Positions 1-12,827 of a DNA stretch of 64,000 bases are shown here, one piece after another. Source of the stretch: Rotaria sordida (taxonomy: Eukaryota > Rotifera > Eurotatoria > Philodinida > Philodinidae); contig CAJNOL010000157.1 in NCBI GenBank assembly GCA_905250125.1, positions 124,001 to 188,000 of the forward strand, given 5' to 3'. A program made the position numbers and the translations under genes. Within the stretch, counting starts at the first letter, position 1; each line of letters begins with the position of its first letter. Under the pieces are notes generated by a model. The model made no database searches. It was given only the letters and a program-made list of their open reading frames with translations, and was not told the DNA's origin.

Positions 1-1560
1 TGAGCAATTTATTATACTTAAGAACAGGTTACGAAAGTGTAAAGTGATATTGTTTCATTAAAAGAATTCGTTTGTAATGAAAATTCATCTACAAATGATG
101 AGGAATCATATGACGAAGTAATTAAATACATAAAGAGGAAAATGATCTGTTAAAAATGTGAACATATATTATTGTGATAGAGAAAGTATTCATGTATGTA
201 TTCACAAGTATGATGTTTGACATCAACATTGAGTTCTATGCCAGCGTTATCAGCAACAAGCAAACGTATACTTAGTAAAATTGATTGGAATTAAAAAACA
301 GAAAAGATATCAAGTGAATTCTGAATTATTTGTTGTTTTTGTGAAATTTAAGATGATCTCTTCTTTTCATTGTTGCTTATGAAAAAAAACTAAAGAGGAT
401 ACTTTTTTATATAAAGTAAATATTTGAAAACTGTACGATGACTGTGAAATTATCTGCGGGATATCGATCATACATACAGGAAAGTTTGTTTTGCGTTTTT
501 CTCAAAATGAAGTTTTGAACAAATAAAAATGAAATTTTGCTCTTCTGTTCTCCTACACGGTATGTCCAATTGGGCTCCACTTTTTTGTGAATACTTTGGT
601 GAAATTGGGGTGGTTGCTTGTTTTTTCTTCAAAATATTGTTTCTATGAAATTCGGCAACCTTTAAAAAATTAGCACCATTGAAAAAAACATGTTTTTTTT
701 TTATAGCGCTTCTAGTATTTTGCTTTTCCTGAGCTCTAGGAACGATATTTTTGAAAGAGGAAAAAAACACGCAACTTGATTTGATCCTAGTTCTCACACA
801 AAAATTGCAGCTCGAAAAACTGAAGTATCGAGTTTTTGTATGTGAGGGGGAACGTTTGGTCATTTTTGTCTTTTGCACCTTCCTACCTCTCTGAAGCAAG
901 CGTTGGAGAATTTTGAGTCTATGACATTTTTCGATTTACTTATCAAAATCTATCTGTTTTGAAAGTTTCATCATTTTTTGTTGATCCGCTTCCGAGAAAT
1001 CTCGGAAAGAAGAGGCCGTAAATCTCTTGATGTTATTAAATCTACTACTTTTTCTAAATCAAAGTTCTTATAGTTTAACTGTCATCTATTACGTTAAATT
1101 TTCAAAGTTGCAATAGCTGACTAGAGATTAACAAGTACATTAATCTTTATGAGAAAATTCATTATTGCAAAAAGAAAACCGTTGGTGATATATACAATAT
1201 AGATATAAAATAGAAATATATTCTTAGAAGGCACTTACATCAATATTTTCTCGAGATTTGTAAAGCTTTTCCTTTGCCTTTTAGTATTTGATTCAATGAG
1301 GTTAAAATCAAATGAGTTAATGGTAAAAGTTTCGATAAAAGTACAAATCAAAACTTTTTATTTTCTTTTAATTCTATTGTACTCTTATGGTTCATTTAGT
1401 TTGTTGAATTGAAGATAATTGACCAGATAGCATTTATGTACAGTGAACTTCGTGTATATATATATATATGTTTTTTCTTTTTCTATTTCACTTTACTGTT
1501 TTATCTTGTTTAACATACGTTGAAGCGTGCTCAAAGAAGATTATATATAGAGCGCTTAAC
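1..1560. other. gene-free AT-rich stretch
   Basis: I see no exon with the codon pattern of the real genes here. Open frames on the minus strand are lysine/phenylalanine-rich, low-complexity and have no family resemblance. A short TA microsatellite lies near 1455-1470. Confidence 0.6.
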
Positions 1561-2421
1561 CTTAATTCGATCACCAAATTTTATCTTTTAAAAAAAAAAT
1601 TCATAAGTTCTCTCCACAACATCCATTTGAGCTAATTTTTAATTTCCGGGATGCAGTAAACATTTCTCTATCTTTTCATCGATTCTTTTCTAAAAGTTAA
1701 TTAATCTTTAATTAGCAGTAGTCGTTACAAAGACAGCTACTCACATTTTTTCCTCGTTCTCTTCCTGTCCTAACTTGATCATTCCAGCTATTTTTGTTTC
1801 CTAATTCGATCATTCAAGCCATTTTGTAAAGAGTGCTAAAGAAAAACATTGTTTCGACATGAAAAGTATCTTTAATCTTAAAACAAATTACATCATTCGA
1901 TTCATTAACTCAAAATCTATATTTTCATATAGTTTTTATAATTCTTATGAGAGTGATTAGATTAAGATCAGTTGCCTAATTTGATCACAAATATCATTCG
2001 AATGTAATCAGAAAAAAATAATGAAAATTACTTATAAGAATTATAAAAACTATATGAAAATATAGATTTTGAGTTAATGAATCGAATGATGTAATTTGTT
2101 TTAAGATTAACGATACTTTTCATGTCGAAACAATGTTTTTCCCGAGCACTCTTTACTAAATGACTTGAATGATCGAATTAGGAAACAAAAATAGCTGGAG
2201 TGATCAAATTAGGAAAGGAAGAGAACGAGGAAAAAATTTGAGTAGGTGTCATTGTAACGACTATTGCTCATTAAGAATTAATTAATTTTTAAAAAAGAAT
2301 TGATGAAAAGCTAGAGAAATGTTTACTCGATTCCGGAAATTAAAAATTAGCTCAAATGGATGTTGTGGAGAGAGCTTATGAAGTTTTTTTTAAAAAGATA
2401 AAATTTGGTGATTGAATTAGG
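1561..2421. repeat. foldback element with about 390 bp inverted arms
   Basis: The left arm (about 1561-1949) is the reverse complement of the right arm (about 2031-2421), with scattered mismatches and small indels. About 80 bp of unpaired loop separates them. The outer ends read cttaattcgatcaccaaatt on the left and its complement on the right. The short motif taattcgatca recurs inside the arms (near 1562, 1771, 1801) and in the loop (near 1976). There is no coding capacity. It looks like a non-autonomous foldback or MITE-type transposon; no target-site duplication was resolved. Confidence 0.85.
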
Positions 2422-3279
2422 ATTAGACACTCTATCATCATAGCCATATTCCTCATTTTGTGTAGAATATTTGTGTTTGTCTTCACGGTCTGTACTCAAA
2501 TGAGATAAAACCAAATGTTCACGAACTTTCATTGACAGATATTTTACAAGAGTTTTTTTCTATTTTATTTGACTTTTGTCTATTATACTTTTTCCTTATA
2601 CATTCAATTGAATGAAGTTGAAATGATCATTAGCATCCTTAGATGCATTTATTAAATTTTTTAGATTTCTATATAGTTTTATTAATGTTTTTTAATTTTC
2701 TTTGATTCGTTATATATATCATCGCGTAAGTTCGAGATAGATACTCCTCTTGAATTACATTTATTGAAGTCTTTCAAATTTTGATTATTATTTGTAGTTT
2801 TAAATATAGTTTTTTTTTCTTAAGGTATCCATATCAGTGAACAGAAAACCTTTGATCACACACTATTCACGCAATAATCAAAATTTTAAAAGCATGCAGC
2901 CTTTTCTTATTGTTTTATATTCTATGTATATCTAATTGTCTGTAATATAAGAGATTATTAATGATATTCACATACCTGATAATCGAATAGTATATTTTTA
3001 TTCTGTTAACTAAACACATATGTAAATCATATTTGCCACTGGTTTCGGGTTCATGTTGTCTTCCTAATCTTCAGGTTATGTAATGCAGAATAATAATACA
3101 TCGATCAGAAATTGTCTTCGAGTGATTACATTTTTCTATTTTGTAATAGTTTGGATTTTCTTGGTTATTTTTCGCTGTCTGTGCGTATTGGCAAAGGTTC
3201 TCTTATTGTCTTCATTGCAATTTCTCTTCATATTTTTCGTTCGCCTCTCGTATATGAAGAAAAAAAAAGGGAAACATCA
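2422..3279. other. gene-free stretch between two inverted-repeat elements
   Basis: No exon, RNA gene or strong repeat was recognised. Confidence 0.5.
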
Positions 3280-4487
3280 ATTTTGTCGAATACAAAAAAT
3301 GTCGATCGCAAATTTGTCGAATCGACAAATTTTTTTTAAAAATAGCGATTATTGTATTGTTAAGCTTCCTTTCGATGAATTTCAAATTCAATTATAATCA
3401 CCTAAAATCTGACTTAAAATCAAGTTGGAATCAAGTTGAAATTAACCCTCTACCCCACAATAGGTCACATATGACCCATTTGTAGAACGATCACAGAAGA
3501 TAAAGGAAGCCTGAGACTGAAAAACTCTCAAGACGTTATTTGTAAGAAACTTCACAAACTATCGATTGGTAAAAAAATATTTTGTTTCATTGTTCTGTCT
3601 TCGAGATATGACTTATAAAATCGATAATTTTGAAAAAAAATGTTAAATTTCTCAATCTTTTAAACGAAATGTTCTCTACTTACAGTCGATAGAGGTCATT
3701 TAGAATTTCTGTGTGATATTAATCGACGAAGAAGTCCACTGCTGAATTAGATGTGTTTCGAAAGCTTCATGATAACTCCGCGAATTATACATACTAAAGA
3801 ACACAATCGATCATGTAGTCATTGTTAGACAGATGGAGAATAATCAAGAACAAAATTAATATATGCGTTATAAACCTCAACTCATGAGAAGTCGAAATAG
3901 TATTTATGATGAATTAAATTCTTTCAGATGTTAGAAAATGGCTCAGAGTAAAATAGGCTTAAATTCGACAATAGGTGTAAAAAAAGCATGCAATCTTTGA
4001 TGTTAGTTTTTATCGGTTCACTCGTTGCGTTTTCCTATCACTTCAACAGTATGAGATAGATGTTGCTTCTGTCCAGTCAATAATGTGGTCAAAGAAAAAA
4101 CATTAAGTCTTATAATGTCGTTCAATTCTCATTTTCCACCACATAATTTTTATATCCATCAAACCGTCATACTTCAGGAACAGGACATTTAGTGAATTAG
4201 ACTGCACCATTGGCATATTGAACAGGCTAATAGTCTATTTATAAAGTTATTTTATCAGAGGCTCTTCTGAAACCGCTATGGAGATAAAGAATTAACTTAA
4301 TTTCAAGTTAATTTCAACTTGATGTCAACTTGATTTCAAGTCAGACTTTAGGTGATTATAATTGAATTTGAAATTCATAGAAAGGAAGCTTGGCAATACA
4401 ATAATCGACATTTTTAAATAAAATTTGGATTCCAATTTTGTCGAATCGACAAATTTGCAATCGACATTTTTTGTATTCGACAAAATT
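3280..4487. mobile_element. non-autonomous DNA element with 165-180 bp terminal inverted repeats
   Basis: The left repeat (3280-3445) matches the reverse complement of the right repeat (4308-4487). Both carry the words attttgtcgaatacaa, ttgtcgaatcgacaaat, cctaaaatctgactt and caagttgaaattaa in the same order. The interior (about 860 bp) has no substantial open frame and no transposase resemblance. Several nested GTCGA palindromes occur in the ends. This is the architecture of a deleted DNA transposon; the superfamily is not recognisable and flanking duplications were not identified. Confidence 0.8.
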
Positions 4488-4947
4488 TCAGGCACTCAAA
4501 AAAAAAAGACCAACAACTTCAATGATTTTATGAAAAGGATCATTACCTTTTTAAACATAGATATGAGATCTGTGTGAGATATTTCCTTCATAAGACCGCA
4601 AAAAACTGTTGTTCATGTTTTTCTAATTGATCATATAAAAATTCGATAACGATTCTTTTCACTTTCTTTTGAATGCATTGAAAAACAATGAATAAAACTG
4701 TCGAGTATGGTAGTGTTTTTTAGACCCATTAAGGACATTTTACAGTAAATGATTTCAATAATGAAAAGAAAAAGAATAATAATGTCAGCAATTTCCGTGC
4801 ACCATGAGGTAGAATAATTAATTCTGAATATTCAAGACTTACTTGATAAGTTCCATTCTCGGACATATGAATAAGGGGAAATATTAAAACATTTATTCAT
4901 TATATAAACTTATCTTATATAAACTTTTTTTTTTTGAAAAAGAAGAT
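4488..4947. other. short intergenic upstream of GPCR
   Basis: Nothing recognised except a poly-T tract immediately before the GPCR start, which may belong to its promoter or 5' leader. Confidence 0.4.
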
Positions 4948-5850
4948 ATGCTTTCTGATCAATTTTTTATTGTCAATTATTCGTTAGCTATTGTATTTTC
5001 AATCGTTGGCTTAAGTTTATGTTTGCTAACAATTGTCATCACTATTACCCATCGACAATGTCATAATTTTACTAATGTACTCTCTTGTAATACATGTACA
5101 GCTGTTACTTTATATTTCATCTTTCGAATTCTTACATGCATCTATGGTCTTCGTCAAGACTGGCAATTTCATCAACCAGCTTGTATTTTTCGTGCATATT
5201 GTTCACTTGCATTATGTGCCGCTCTTTGTTATTCATATTCTATCCAAGCTACTAGTCGGCTATTTTTTGCTGTATTTTACAAACATAAATATCTTCTTAC
5301 ATGGCGTACTCATTGGATCATGATTATTGTCAATTGGATAATTAGTTTTATTATATCAATTCAACCATTTTTCTATCAACATGGTTTTGAACTTGAAATA
5401 GAATCTCGTAGTTGTGTTGTTACTCCTAAAATTGTATCAATATCTATGTATACACTTGTAATTATATTTATTATTCCTTTGATTGTTGTAACAATTTTTG
5501 GTGGTATAATTGTTTATTATGTTCGTCAATCGAGTCGTCGAATAGCAGCAGTTGTATCAAACGTAGCCGAAAATGCATCTACCGTTCAAGTTTCTAAACG
5601 TTATGGAAAACGTGAGTTAAAACTTCTGAAAAATTTGATGATTCAGTCAAGCATTATCTCATGCGGAGGAATACTTTATTTGATTCTTGTTGTTTGGTAT
5701 GCCACACAACAGCAATCTCCACCTGAATCATTGTATTTATTGGCTTTAAATTCAATAACAGTTTTTACTACATTGATGACGATTGTTCTGTTTCTATTGA
5801 ACAAGACAATAAGAAAAATTACTTTGAAATATTTGTTTCGACTTTGTTAA
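4948..5850 (+). CDS. rhodopsin-like seven-transmembrane receptor, intronless
   Basis: A single exon of 300 residues with seven hydrophobic segments, at roughly residues 8-33, 44-66, 84-108, 124-145, 168-195, 231-252 and 262-286. The expected cysteine pair is present: one at the start of TM3 (PACIF) and one in the second extracellular loop (RSCVV). A basic stretch (RQSSRRIAA) lies in the third cytoplasmic loop. The canonical DRY motif after TM3 is replaced by TSRLF, and an NPxxY motif is not obvious in TM7. Small intronless receptors of this kind are typical of the expanded orphan or peptide-type receptor families of rotifers, but the ligand cannot be inferred. The start is the first ATG after an in-frame stop and directly precedes TM1. 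Confidence 0.85.
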   Translation: MLSDQFFIVNYSLAIVFSIVGLSLCLLTIVITITHRQCHNFTNVLSCNTCTAVTLYFIFRILTCIYGLRQDWQFHQPACIFRAYCSLALCAALCYSYSIQATSRLFFAVFYKHKYLLTWRTHWIMIIVNWIISFIISIQPFFYQHGFELEIESRSCVVTPKIVSISMYTLVIIFIIPLIVVTIFGGIIVYYVRQSSRRIAAVVSNVAENASTVQVSKRYGKRELKLLKNLMIQSSIISCGGILYLILVVWYATQQQSPPESLYLLALNSITVFTTLMTIVLFLLNKTIRKITLKYLFRLC

Positions 5851-8800
5851 TCGAATATTGAACAGTCAATAAATCATCGACTAAATAGATAATGCCATGT
5901 CCATCAATATGCTTTTGAAATTACAACTATTTGCATGTAAAATAATTAGTTATGTTTGTAGAAAATATGTCTTATTCATGTCCAATGTTTTAATAAATAT
6001 TTGTTATTTTCAATAGAATAACACACAAATTGGATTTGATGAGTTTAACAAATAATATCTTCAATTTTATGTCCTCATAGATAGACTATGATGCAGATAT
6101 ATCTCAGAAAAACTACGTGAAAATCTTTAATAGGGAGATATTTTAAGCATTTCATAGTTGATTACGTATAGCAAAAGTGCAGAACATACTATCGAATGAA
6201 TGCTAATAGAAAACAAACTTTCAGTTTATTAAATATGAAATCTTTTTATAAATTACGGCATAGTTATTGTCATTGAAGAAAAGAAAGTCGGACAATTGCT
6301 GGTTACGACATTTTCTCAGTAGGACACTCAATCTCGCATGTGGATATGAGGGACGTAGCTGTAAGAGATAGAGATGTAGTTGCTGATGTGAGTCTTCTCT
6401 TCATCTACATCAACACCCTTATTATATTTTACATCAATATTTCTTAGGATGCAACGATGGCAAAACACCATTCATCGTACTTGTAACGGAACTAGTCTAC
6501 AATGTATTGTTCATTTGTGTAGGGATATACACTTTCAATAATTACCACTAAAGTGAATAAAGCTGATAGACGCGCGAAAGAACTATGATAAGATTAGTAT
6601 TTTGGCATATGTTAAGATAGCTAAAGGATGCTAAAAACCGTCGATCTTCGTCGTTAGTTTACTGTTGAATGTCTTACGGGTGTGCCGATAGACGGTGCTC
6701 CAGTGGCCCATCACCAGGTTCCTAAATATTTTCATTGCAGAAGACTACAAAATTTATTATTTGAATTGAAGTATATTTAAATTTTCGAAAAAGAAAATCT
6801 CCGAAATTATTATAAATTATTACAGAGCGTACAGAATCAATCAAAGACAAAATTCAGACATTTACAGAAAATTTTCGAAATTTATCAGCAAGACATGGGA
6901 GACAAATTTCCAAGGATTTCCCATAATAATCCATATATCACAAGGAAATTTCTACTTAGTTTTTAGAATAGGAACATATACAGAGTAAACTACTAGGAAA
7001 CTACAATGAAAATATCGAAAATACTAACAGCCAAGCAACGTAACCAGTTGAGCAGAGAAAATGCTTCTCATATAAAAATTCTTTTTCTGGTGTGGTACTT
7101 GAACAGAAGAGTTTCTTTTAGTATGATAAGATAGAGAATATTGTCTATATCACATTCATATGTGGTGCAAAAAAAATAATCATATACTGTTGTTTCTTTT
7201 TTGTAATAATAAAAAACATTAAAAGCTACAAGATCTAGAATGCTCAAATGAAAAATTAGGACAACTTAATATTGCTATTTTCTTCCTTGAAATTCTCCAA
7301 AAAGAACTGGTTTCAAAGTGTAAAAGATGCAGAATTTTTCGGACTATCAGTCTGTACGTTATTGCATCATATACACACTTGTTATTGCTTTGCAAAAAAA
7401 ATAAAAATAAAAACGCATTTATGACTAATGATATGATGTCATATTTTGAAGATTTTCTCTAAGCATTGAGTTCGAAAGGTAATTACTGTTATATCAGAAG
7501 ATGCAGAGTTTCGCGTTTTACAAAATGAATCTTTTTCTATGGTGTGCATCGTTTTAGTCGCAGATGACAGAGTTGAAATGTACTTGCTCAAAGGGAATGA
7601 CATCAAAAGTAGATCATCACCTAGTTGTTTTAGCTACTGTAGGATTTCATTTCAGAATATGATTTTGTATCTCAATAATCGACACATTGTTGTATCATTT
7701 TTTGGTACCTTATTTGGATTACACCATGAAAACTTATATAATGATATTAATCAAGTCTTTCTTAATGCGATAGCAAGCAATTGGGACTTTTTAGAAATCT
7801 TATAATTTAAATACATTTAAAAGTTGATTAAAGCAGATCTTGATTTAAACATAGCACTCGAAATTAAAGAAAATTCAGAATCTTTCAAGTTTCAAACGAA
7901 GCCTTGAAAGCTGATTAAACAAGCTAAATGATGAGCTTTAAAGTGGCATCAATAGTATACATAAACGTGAAAATAAAATTTCCATATTTTCTTTACCTTT
8001 TAAACATAAAGATTAAGACATAAATCTATAAACATGGAGAATCATATCCCAAAAACTATAAAAATTTTCAGAAACTTCGGTAATTACCGAAAATTTTTCA
8101 AAAATTAGCTTGAAATTTCTTTGCATTTTTTAGTATTCTCTAAAATTGCGTGAAAAATTCATTTTAATGTAATGGTAATTACCGTTATATCCCTGATATC
8201 CGTTGCTTGGTACTCAGTACTTGTCATCATATCCCGATAATTTTCTAACAGGTCTTTTTGAAGATGTTTCTAATTTCTGAAACTAATTAGAAAATCTGTA
8301 GTCAAAGAATAGTGATTAGCGAACTTACCTAGAAATTGCTTTGTTGTGCTTTAACAATCGTCGAAATTGCGTGGAAATTTCTTGGTAGTATATGAATAAT
8401 TATCGAAGTTAGTTGAAAATTTCCTTCTCATGCCTTGATAAATATTAAAAATTTCCAGTAAATTTCTGTATTTTCTGAAAATATCTTTTTTTTTGCATGA
8501 TAGCACTTTTCGGACATTTGATGATTTACAAGAGAGATTTTTGTTTTTCAGAAATCTTGAAGACTGTTGTGAGTAGCAACAAAGCAAACTCGAAAGATGT
8601 CGCATAGGTCTTATCCATTGTTAAATTTTTATTCAATTGGACTAAGTCACCATTTAACCTACTTTCCAACTTTTGGTGTATAGAAGAGAGAAAAAAAGAG
8701 GCTAACAACAGAGATATATTGCTAAGAAAATCAACATCGCTTTTTTCTGCATGCAATCATTCTCAGATTGTTTGTGGTGACGCAACCAAAAATGACGGTT

Positions 8801-8910
8801 GCATGAGGCTTGCATCATCTTTCAAAAAAAAAATATATATCGAGAAATTTTTATTTTTGCCATTATAGATTTATATAAAACGAAAAAGATAAATAGCATA
8901 ATCCAAGAAA
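5851..8910. other. 3 kb without a recognisable gene
   Basis: Short open frames here (for example 7539-7805 +) show no family resemblance and lack the A/T-ending codon rhythm of the real genes. The part around 8041-8480 repeats degenerate words such as gaaatttc, aaaattgcg and ggtaattacc, including a perfect 16 bp palindrome at 8076-8091, so it is probably old repeat material. A polypyrimidine-AG near 8862-8869 precedes the next gene. Confidence 0.5.
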
Positions 8911-11900
8911 ATGGATGAAGCTCTACAACGACTAAAACAACAGGTCTTTTTAAATTTTTATTCATTTAAAATTTTATTATTTATTTTTGTTTTATTAGGA
9001 AGACGAAGTCAAAGAACTTGAAACACAATTATTTAGTCGACCAGAATTTAATGATAACCGTAAAATTGAAGAATTACGAGCTGAAAATGAAAAATTAAAC
9101 TATCGAGCAAATATTCTTATTCGAGTAAATAAAATAAATATCAAAAGAAAAAGAATCGAAGAATTTATTCAGTAAATATTATTCTTAATTTAGAATATTG
9201 AAGAATTAAAAAAACAACAACCACAAGCAATTTCAACAGGAGCTAAACATGATGATAATAAAGACAAAAAACAACCATCACAAACAAAATCAAATGAAAA
9301 AAAACAAGATGATTCTAAAAATAACAAACAGCAATCACAAACAAAATCAACTGAAAAAAAACAAGATGATTCAAAAACTAATAAACAACAATCACAAACA
9401 AAATCATCCGAATTAAATCAAAATGATAATAAAAATAAAAAACCAACAACAACAACAACAACAACATCAAATAAAACTTATTTTACATCGGGTGCACAAG
9501 GTGATAGTCAGCATTCTTATCGAGTATTGGATACATTAATTAGTCTTTTTGAACAAGCTATTCGAAAAGCTTTTCCCGAAGATGTAACTTTACCAGTTCT
9601 TGTCGTACCTGGACGACAAACTGATTATCAATGTAATTCAGCTATGCCTATTGCTCAGGTTAGAAGAAATTATAGAAAATAAATAAATTAATATACGAAT
9701 TCTTTTTTTGTAGAAATTAACTGCTGCTGGCAAAAAAATTGCACCAACAGAAGTTGCTAAAATCATTGTTGAAAATCTTCCTAAACATGAAATATTCGGA
9801 GATGTTTGTTATATTTTAATGATTATCAAAATAAAGATTTTTCATTGTTTTTTTTTTTTTAGATTCAATTTTCTGGACCCGGTTTTATTAATGTTACTAT
9901 TGCTGCAGCATTTGTTTCTGAACAAATTCGAAATATTTTATTGAAAGGAATTTTACCACCCAATGTTTTAAATATTGTTGACAATCATGGAAGTCAAGGT
10001 GAACATAAAAAACCAAAAGTTGTTATTGATTTTTCAGCGCCAAATATTGCTAAAGAAATGCACGTTGGACATTTACGGTAAGTTTATAAAAGTCAAAAAA
10101 TTACAGATGTAATGCTCGATGCAAAAATTTGTCGAAAAAGTTAAAATATTATCGTCGATGCTATCAAGCTGTTACCAATAATGTCTTTCATTATTTTTTT
10201 CTGATAGAAGATGTGTGAATATCATAAATTTTTCATAGTATTCCTCTAGTACTTATGAGGAAATCATTCGAAATGATACTCACTACCGTCTGGGTTCATA
10301 TTGGGTCTGCAAATAGGTCTCGGTAAGATTAGAAAAGTCTAAAAGAGTTGTTGCCATAGGCCTTGTTAGGATCATTTTACTGAATTTTCGGTGTAAAATC
10401 TTACTCATAGATATATCTAATGATCTATATCATATCCTTATAGTTTCAGCAAAAATAAAAACATGACTTTTTGGTTGAGATATTGAATTTTCAAGTAAAC
10501 TCGATTTTTGTATCGTGCGTGTGACAAACCATTATTTTTCTTAGAAATTCGATATCTCGACTAAGGAACACCTACACCCTCACGACTGCGAGTATCAATT
10601 CGAATGGTTCTCTCGAGAGTGAAGATCGAAAATCTACTCTTGTCAAATTCTTGAATCATTTGCTACTCCTTATCCTTTAGAATTGAAGTTATTTTCATTT
10701 CATATTAAATCATTCTATTTATTGCAAATTATCAGTGCTAACTTTAATTGAAAGAATTGAAGATGAATAATCTCATTTTTTTTAAACAATCTCTCGATCG
10801 AATATTAAAACTAAATGTATATATATATAGATCAACTATAATTGGTGATAGTATTGCTCGTCTTCTTGAATATGTTGGTTTTGATGTACTTCGATTAAAT
10901 CATCTTGGTGATTGGGGTACTCAATTTGGTATGCTTATTGCTCACTTACGAGATAAGTTTCCTGAATATAAAACAAAATCACCACCAATTGGTGATCTTC
11001 TATCATTTTATAAAGTAAAAATTCGTTTACTATATAATTTTCTGACTAAAAATAAAATATAATTAGGAATCAAAAAAACGTTTCGATAATGAACCTGATT
11101 TTAAACAACGAGCTTATGAATGTGTTGTTAAACTTCAAGCATTTGATCCCGATATAATTCATGCATGGAAACTTACTTGTGATGTATCTCGACAAGGTTT
11201 GATTAGAATAAAAATTTTTTCATTTTATTTATAAATTTTTGAATATATAATTTAGATTTCGAATATATTTATAAAGAACTTGATATAAAAATAATTGATC
11301 GAGGTGAATCATTTTATCAAAGTCGAATGATAGATGTTGTTAAAGAACTTGAATCGAAAAGTATAATATTTGCAAAAAAAAAAAAACCAATTCTGATTAT
11401 TCGTTTTTTTCTTTCATATAGATTTATTAAAATTAGAAGAAGGTCGTAAAGTTATGTATCTACCTGATATTGATGTTCCATTAACAATTGTTAAAACTGA
11501 TGGAAGTTTTACATATGATACAAGTGATATGGCAACAATAAAACAACGTTTAGAAGAAGAAAATGGTGATTGGTTGATTTATGTTATTGATTCAGGTCAA
11601 GTAAGTTATTTTAATAATAAAGAATTTATTTGAAATATTAATTATACAAAAAAGGCTCTTCATATGCAATCAATATTTGCTGGTGCCAGAGTAGCTGGAT
11701 GGACTAAAGGAAAGAATGTTCGAATAGATCATGTTGGTTTTGGTGTTGTACTTGGTGAAGATGGGTAGGAGAATAAATTTAAGAAATATTAATTAGTTTG
11801 GTTGTTTGTTTGTTTTTGTTTTTCATAGTAAAAAATTAAAAAGTCGATCTGGTGAAACAATTCGTTTACGAGATTTACTTGATGAAGGTCTCGGACGATC

Positions 11901-12645
11901 AATGGCTAAATTAAAAGAAACAGATCGACAAAATGTAAAAATTTCTTTTTTTTTTTGTATTTCATGAATTATTGTGAAACCGTTTTCTCTTTTTGTTTTA
12001 AAGGTATTAACACCTGAAGAAATTGAAAAAGCTCAAAAATCAGTTGCATATGCTTGTATTAAATATGCTGATTTATCTCATAATCGAAATTCTGATTATA
12101 TATTTTCATTTGATCGAGTAAGAAAAATAGAAGAGAAATTTTAATAAAAATTTTTTTTTTCTTTTTTGTTTTATAGATGCTTGATATTCGAGGAAATACA
12201 GCTGCTTATTTACTTTATGCATATACTCGAATTCGGTAATAGAAATATTTTTGTTTTTATTTTTTTTCTTATTTATTTAAAATATAGATCGATTGGTCGA
12301 ACAGCTGGTGTTGATCAAGCTACATTAAAAGCAACGGCACATGATATTGAACTTAATTTTGAAATTGAAGAACGTGAATTAAAATTAGCTAAATGTATTA
12401 TTAAATATGCTGATATATTTACACGTGTACTTGATGAATTATTAATGCATGGTTTATGTGAATTTATGTATCAATTAGCAACAACATTTACTGATTTTTA
12501 TGATCGATGTTATTGTGTTGAAAAAGATAAAGTAACTGGTGAAGTTCGACTTAATTATCGACGAATACTTTTATGTGAAGCAACAGCAAATGTGTTGAAA
12601 CAGTGTTTTGAAATTTTAGGTATTCAACCTTTAGAACGAATGTAA
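8911..12645 (+). CDS. RARS1: cytoplasmic arginyl-tRNA synthetase, 14 exons
   Basis: Charges tRNA-Arg with arginine in the cytosol. Exons: 8911-8943, 8999-9124, 9194-9658, 9714-9803, 9863-10077, 10831-11014, 11067-11196, 11256-11360, 11422-11600, 11655-11764, 11829-11934, 12004-12117, 12177-12235, 12288-12645 (2274 nt, 757 residues). The N-terminus has a short coiled coil, then a lysine/glutamine-rich linker with near-repeats (exon 3), followed by the Arg_tRNA_synt_N domain. The HIGH motif appears as HVGH in ...[11 protein letters not shown], followed by [10 protein letters not shown]. The KMSKS region is the atypical KLKSRSGE of eukaryotic ArgRS. The anticodon-binding DALR domain runs to the end (final residues QPLERM). 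It is about 100 residues longer than vertebrate ArgRS because of the exon-3 linker. Intron 5 (753 bp) is far longer than the others, which are 50-70 bp. Confidence 0.96.
10250..10620. repeat. degenerate inverted repeat inside ArgRS intron 5
   Basis: Two pairs of inverted segments are nested. About 10261-10287 pairs with about 10583-10609 (core cattcgaaatgatactc). About 10470-10492 pairs with about 10542-10565 (core gagatattgaatttt). Nothing codes here. This insertion explains the unusual length of the intron. Confidence 0.55.
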
Positions 12646-12827
12646 TCTCATATGATGAATTATCTCTTGGTTTACAACAACAACAACAACAACAAAAACA
12701 AAGTCATATTTACTTTTTTTCTTTTTTATTAAAAGAAAAATAAAACAAAAAATAAGATAATAAGAAAGAATATATTAAAAAGAAATTTATTTTTAATTTG
12801 TATCCTGTTGGGACGATTTATCGATTA

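Noticed and set aside
468..899. Minus-strand open frame of 143 codons
   Set aside because: Composed mainly of Lys, Phe and Ser with no domain pattern, and its codon use differs from the verified genes; AT-rich chance frame.
3083..3397. Plus-strand frame of 104 codons with a hydrophobic start
   Set aside because: It runs into the terminal inverted repeat of the element at 3280 and its hydrophobicity comes from T-rich DNA; no family resemblance.
7539..7805. Plus-strand frame of 88 codons
   Set aside because: No recognisable motif, no flanking splice context, and surrounded by repeat-like DNA.
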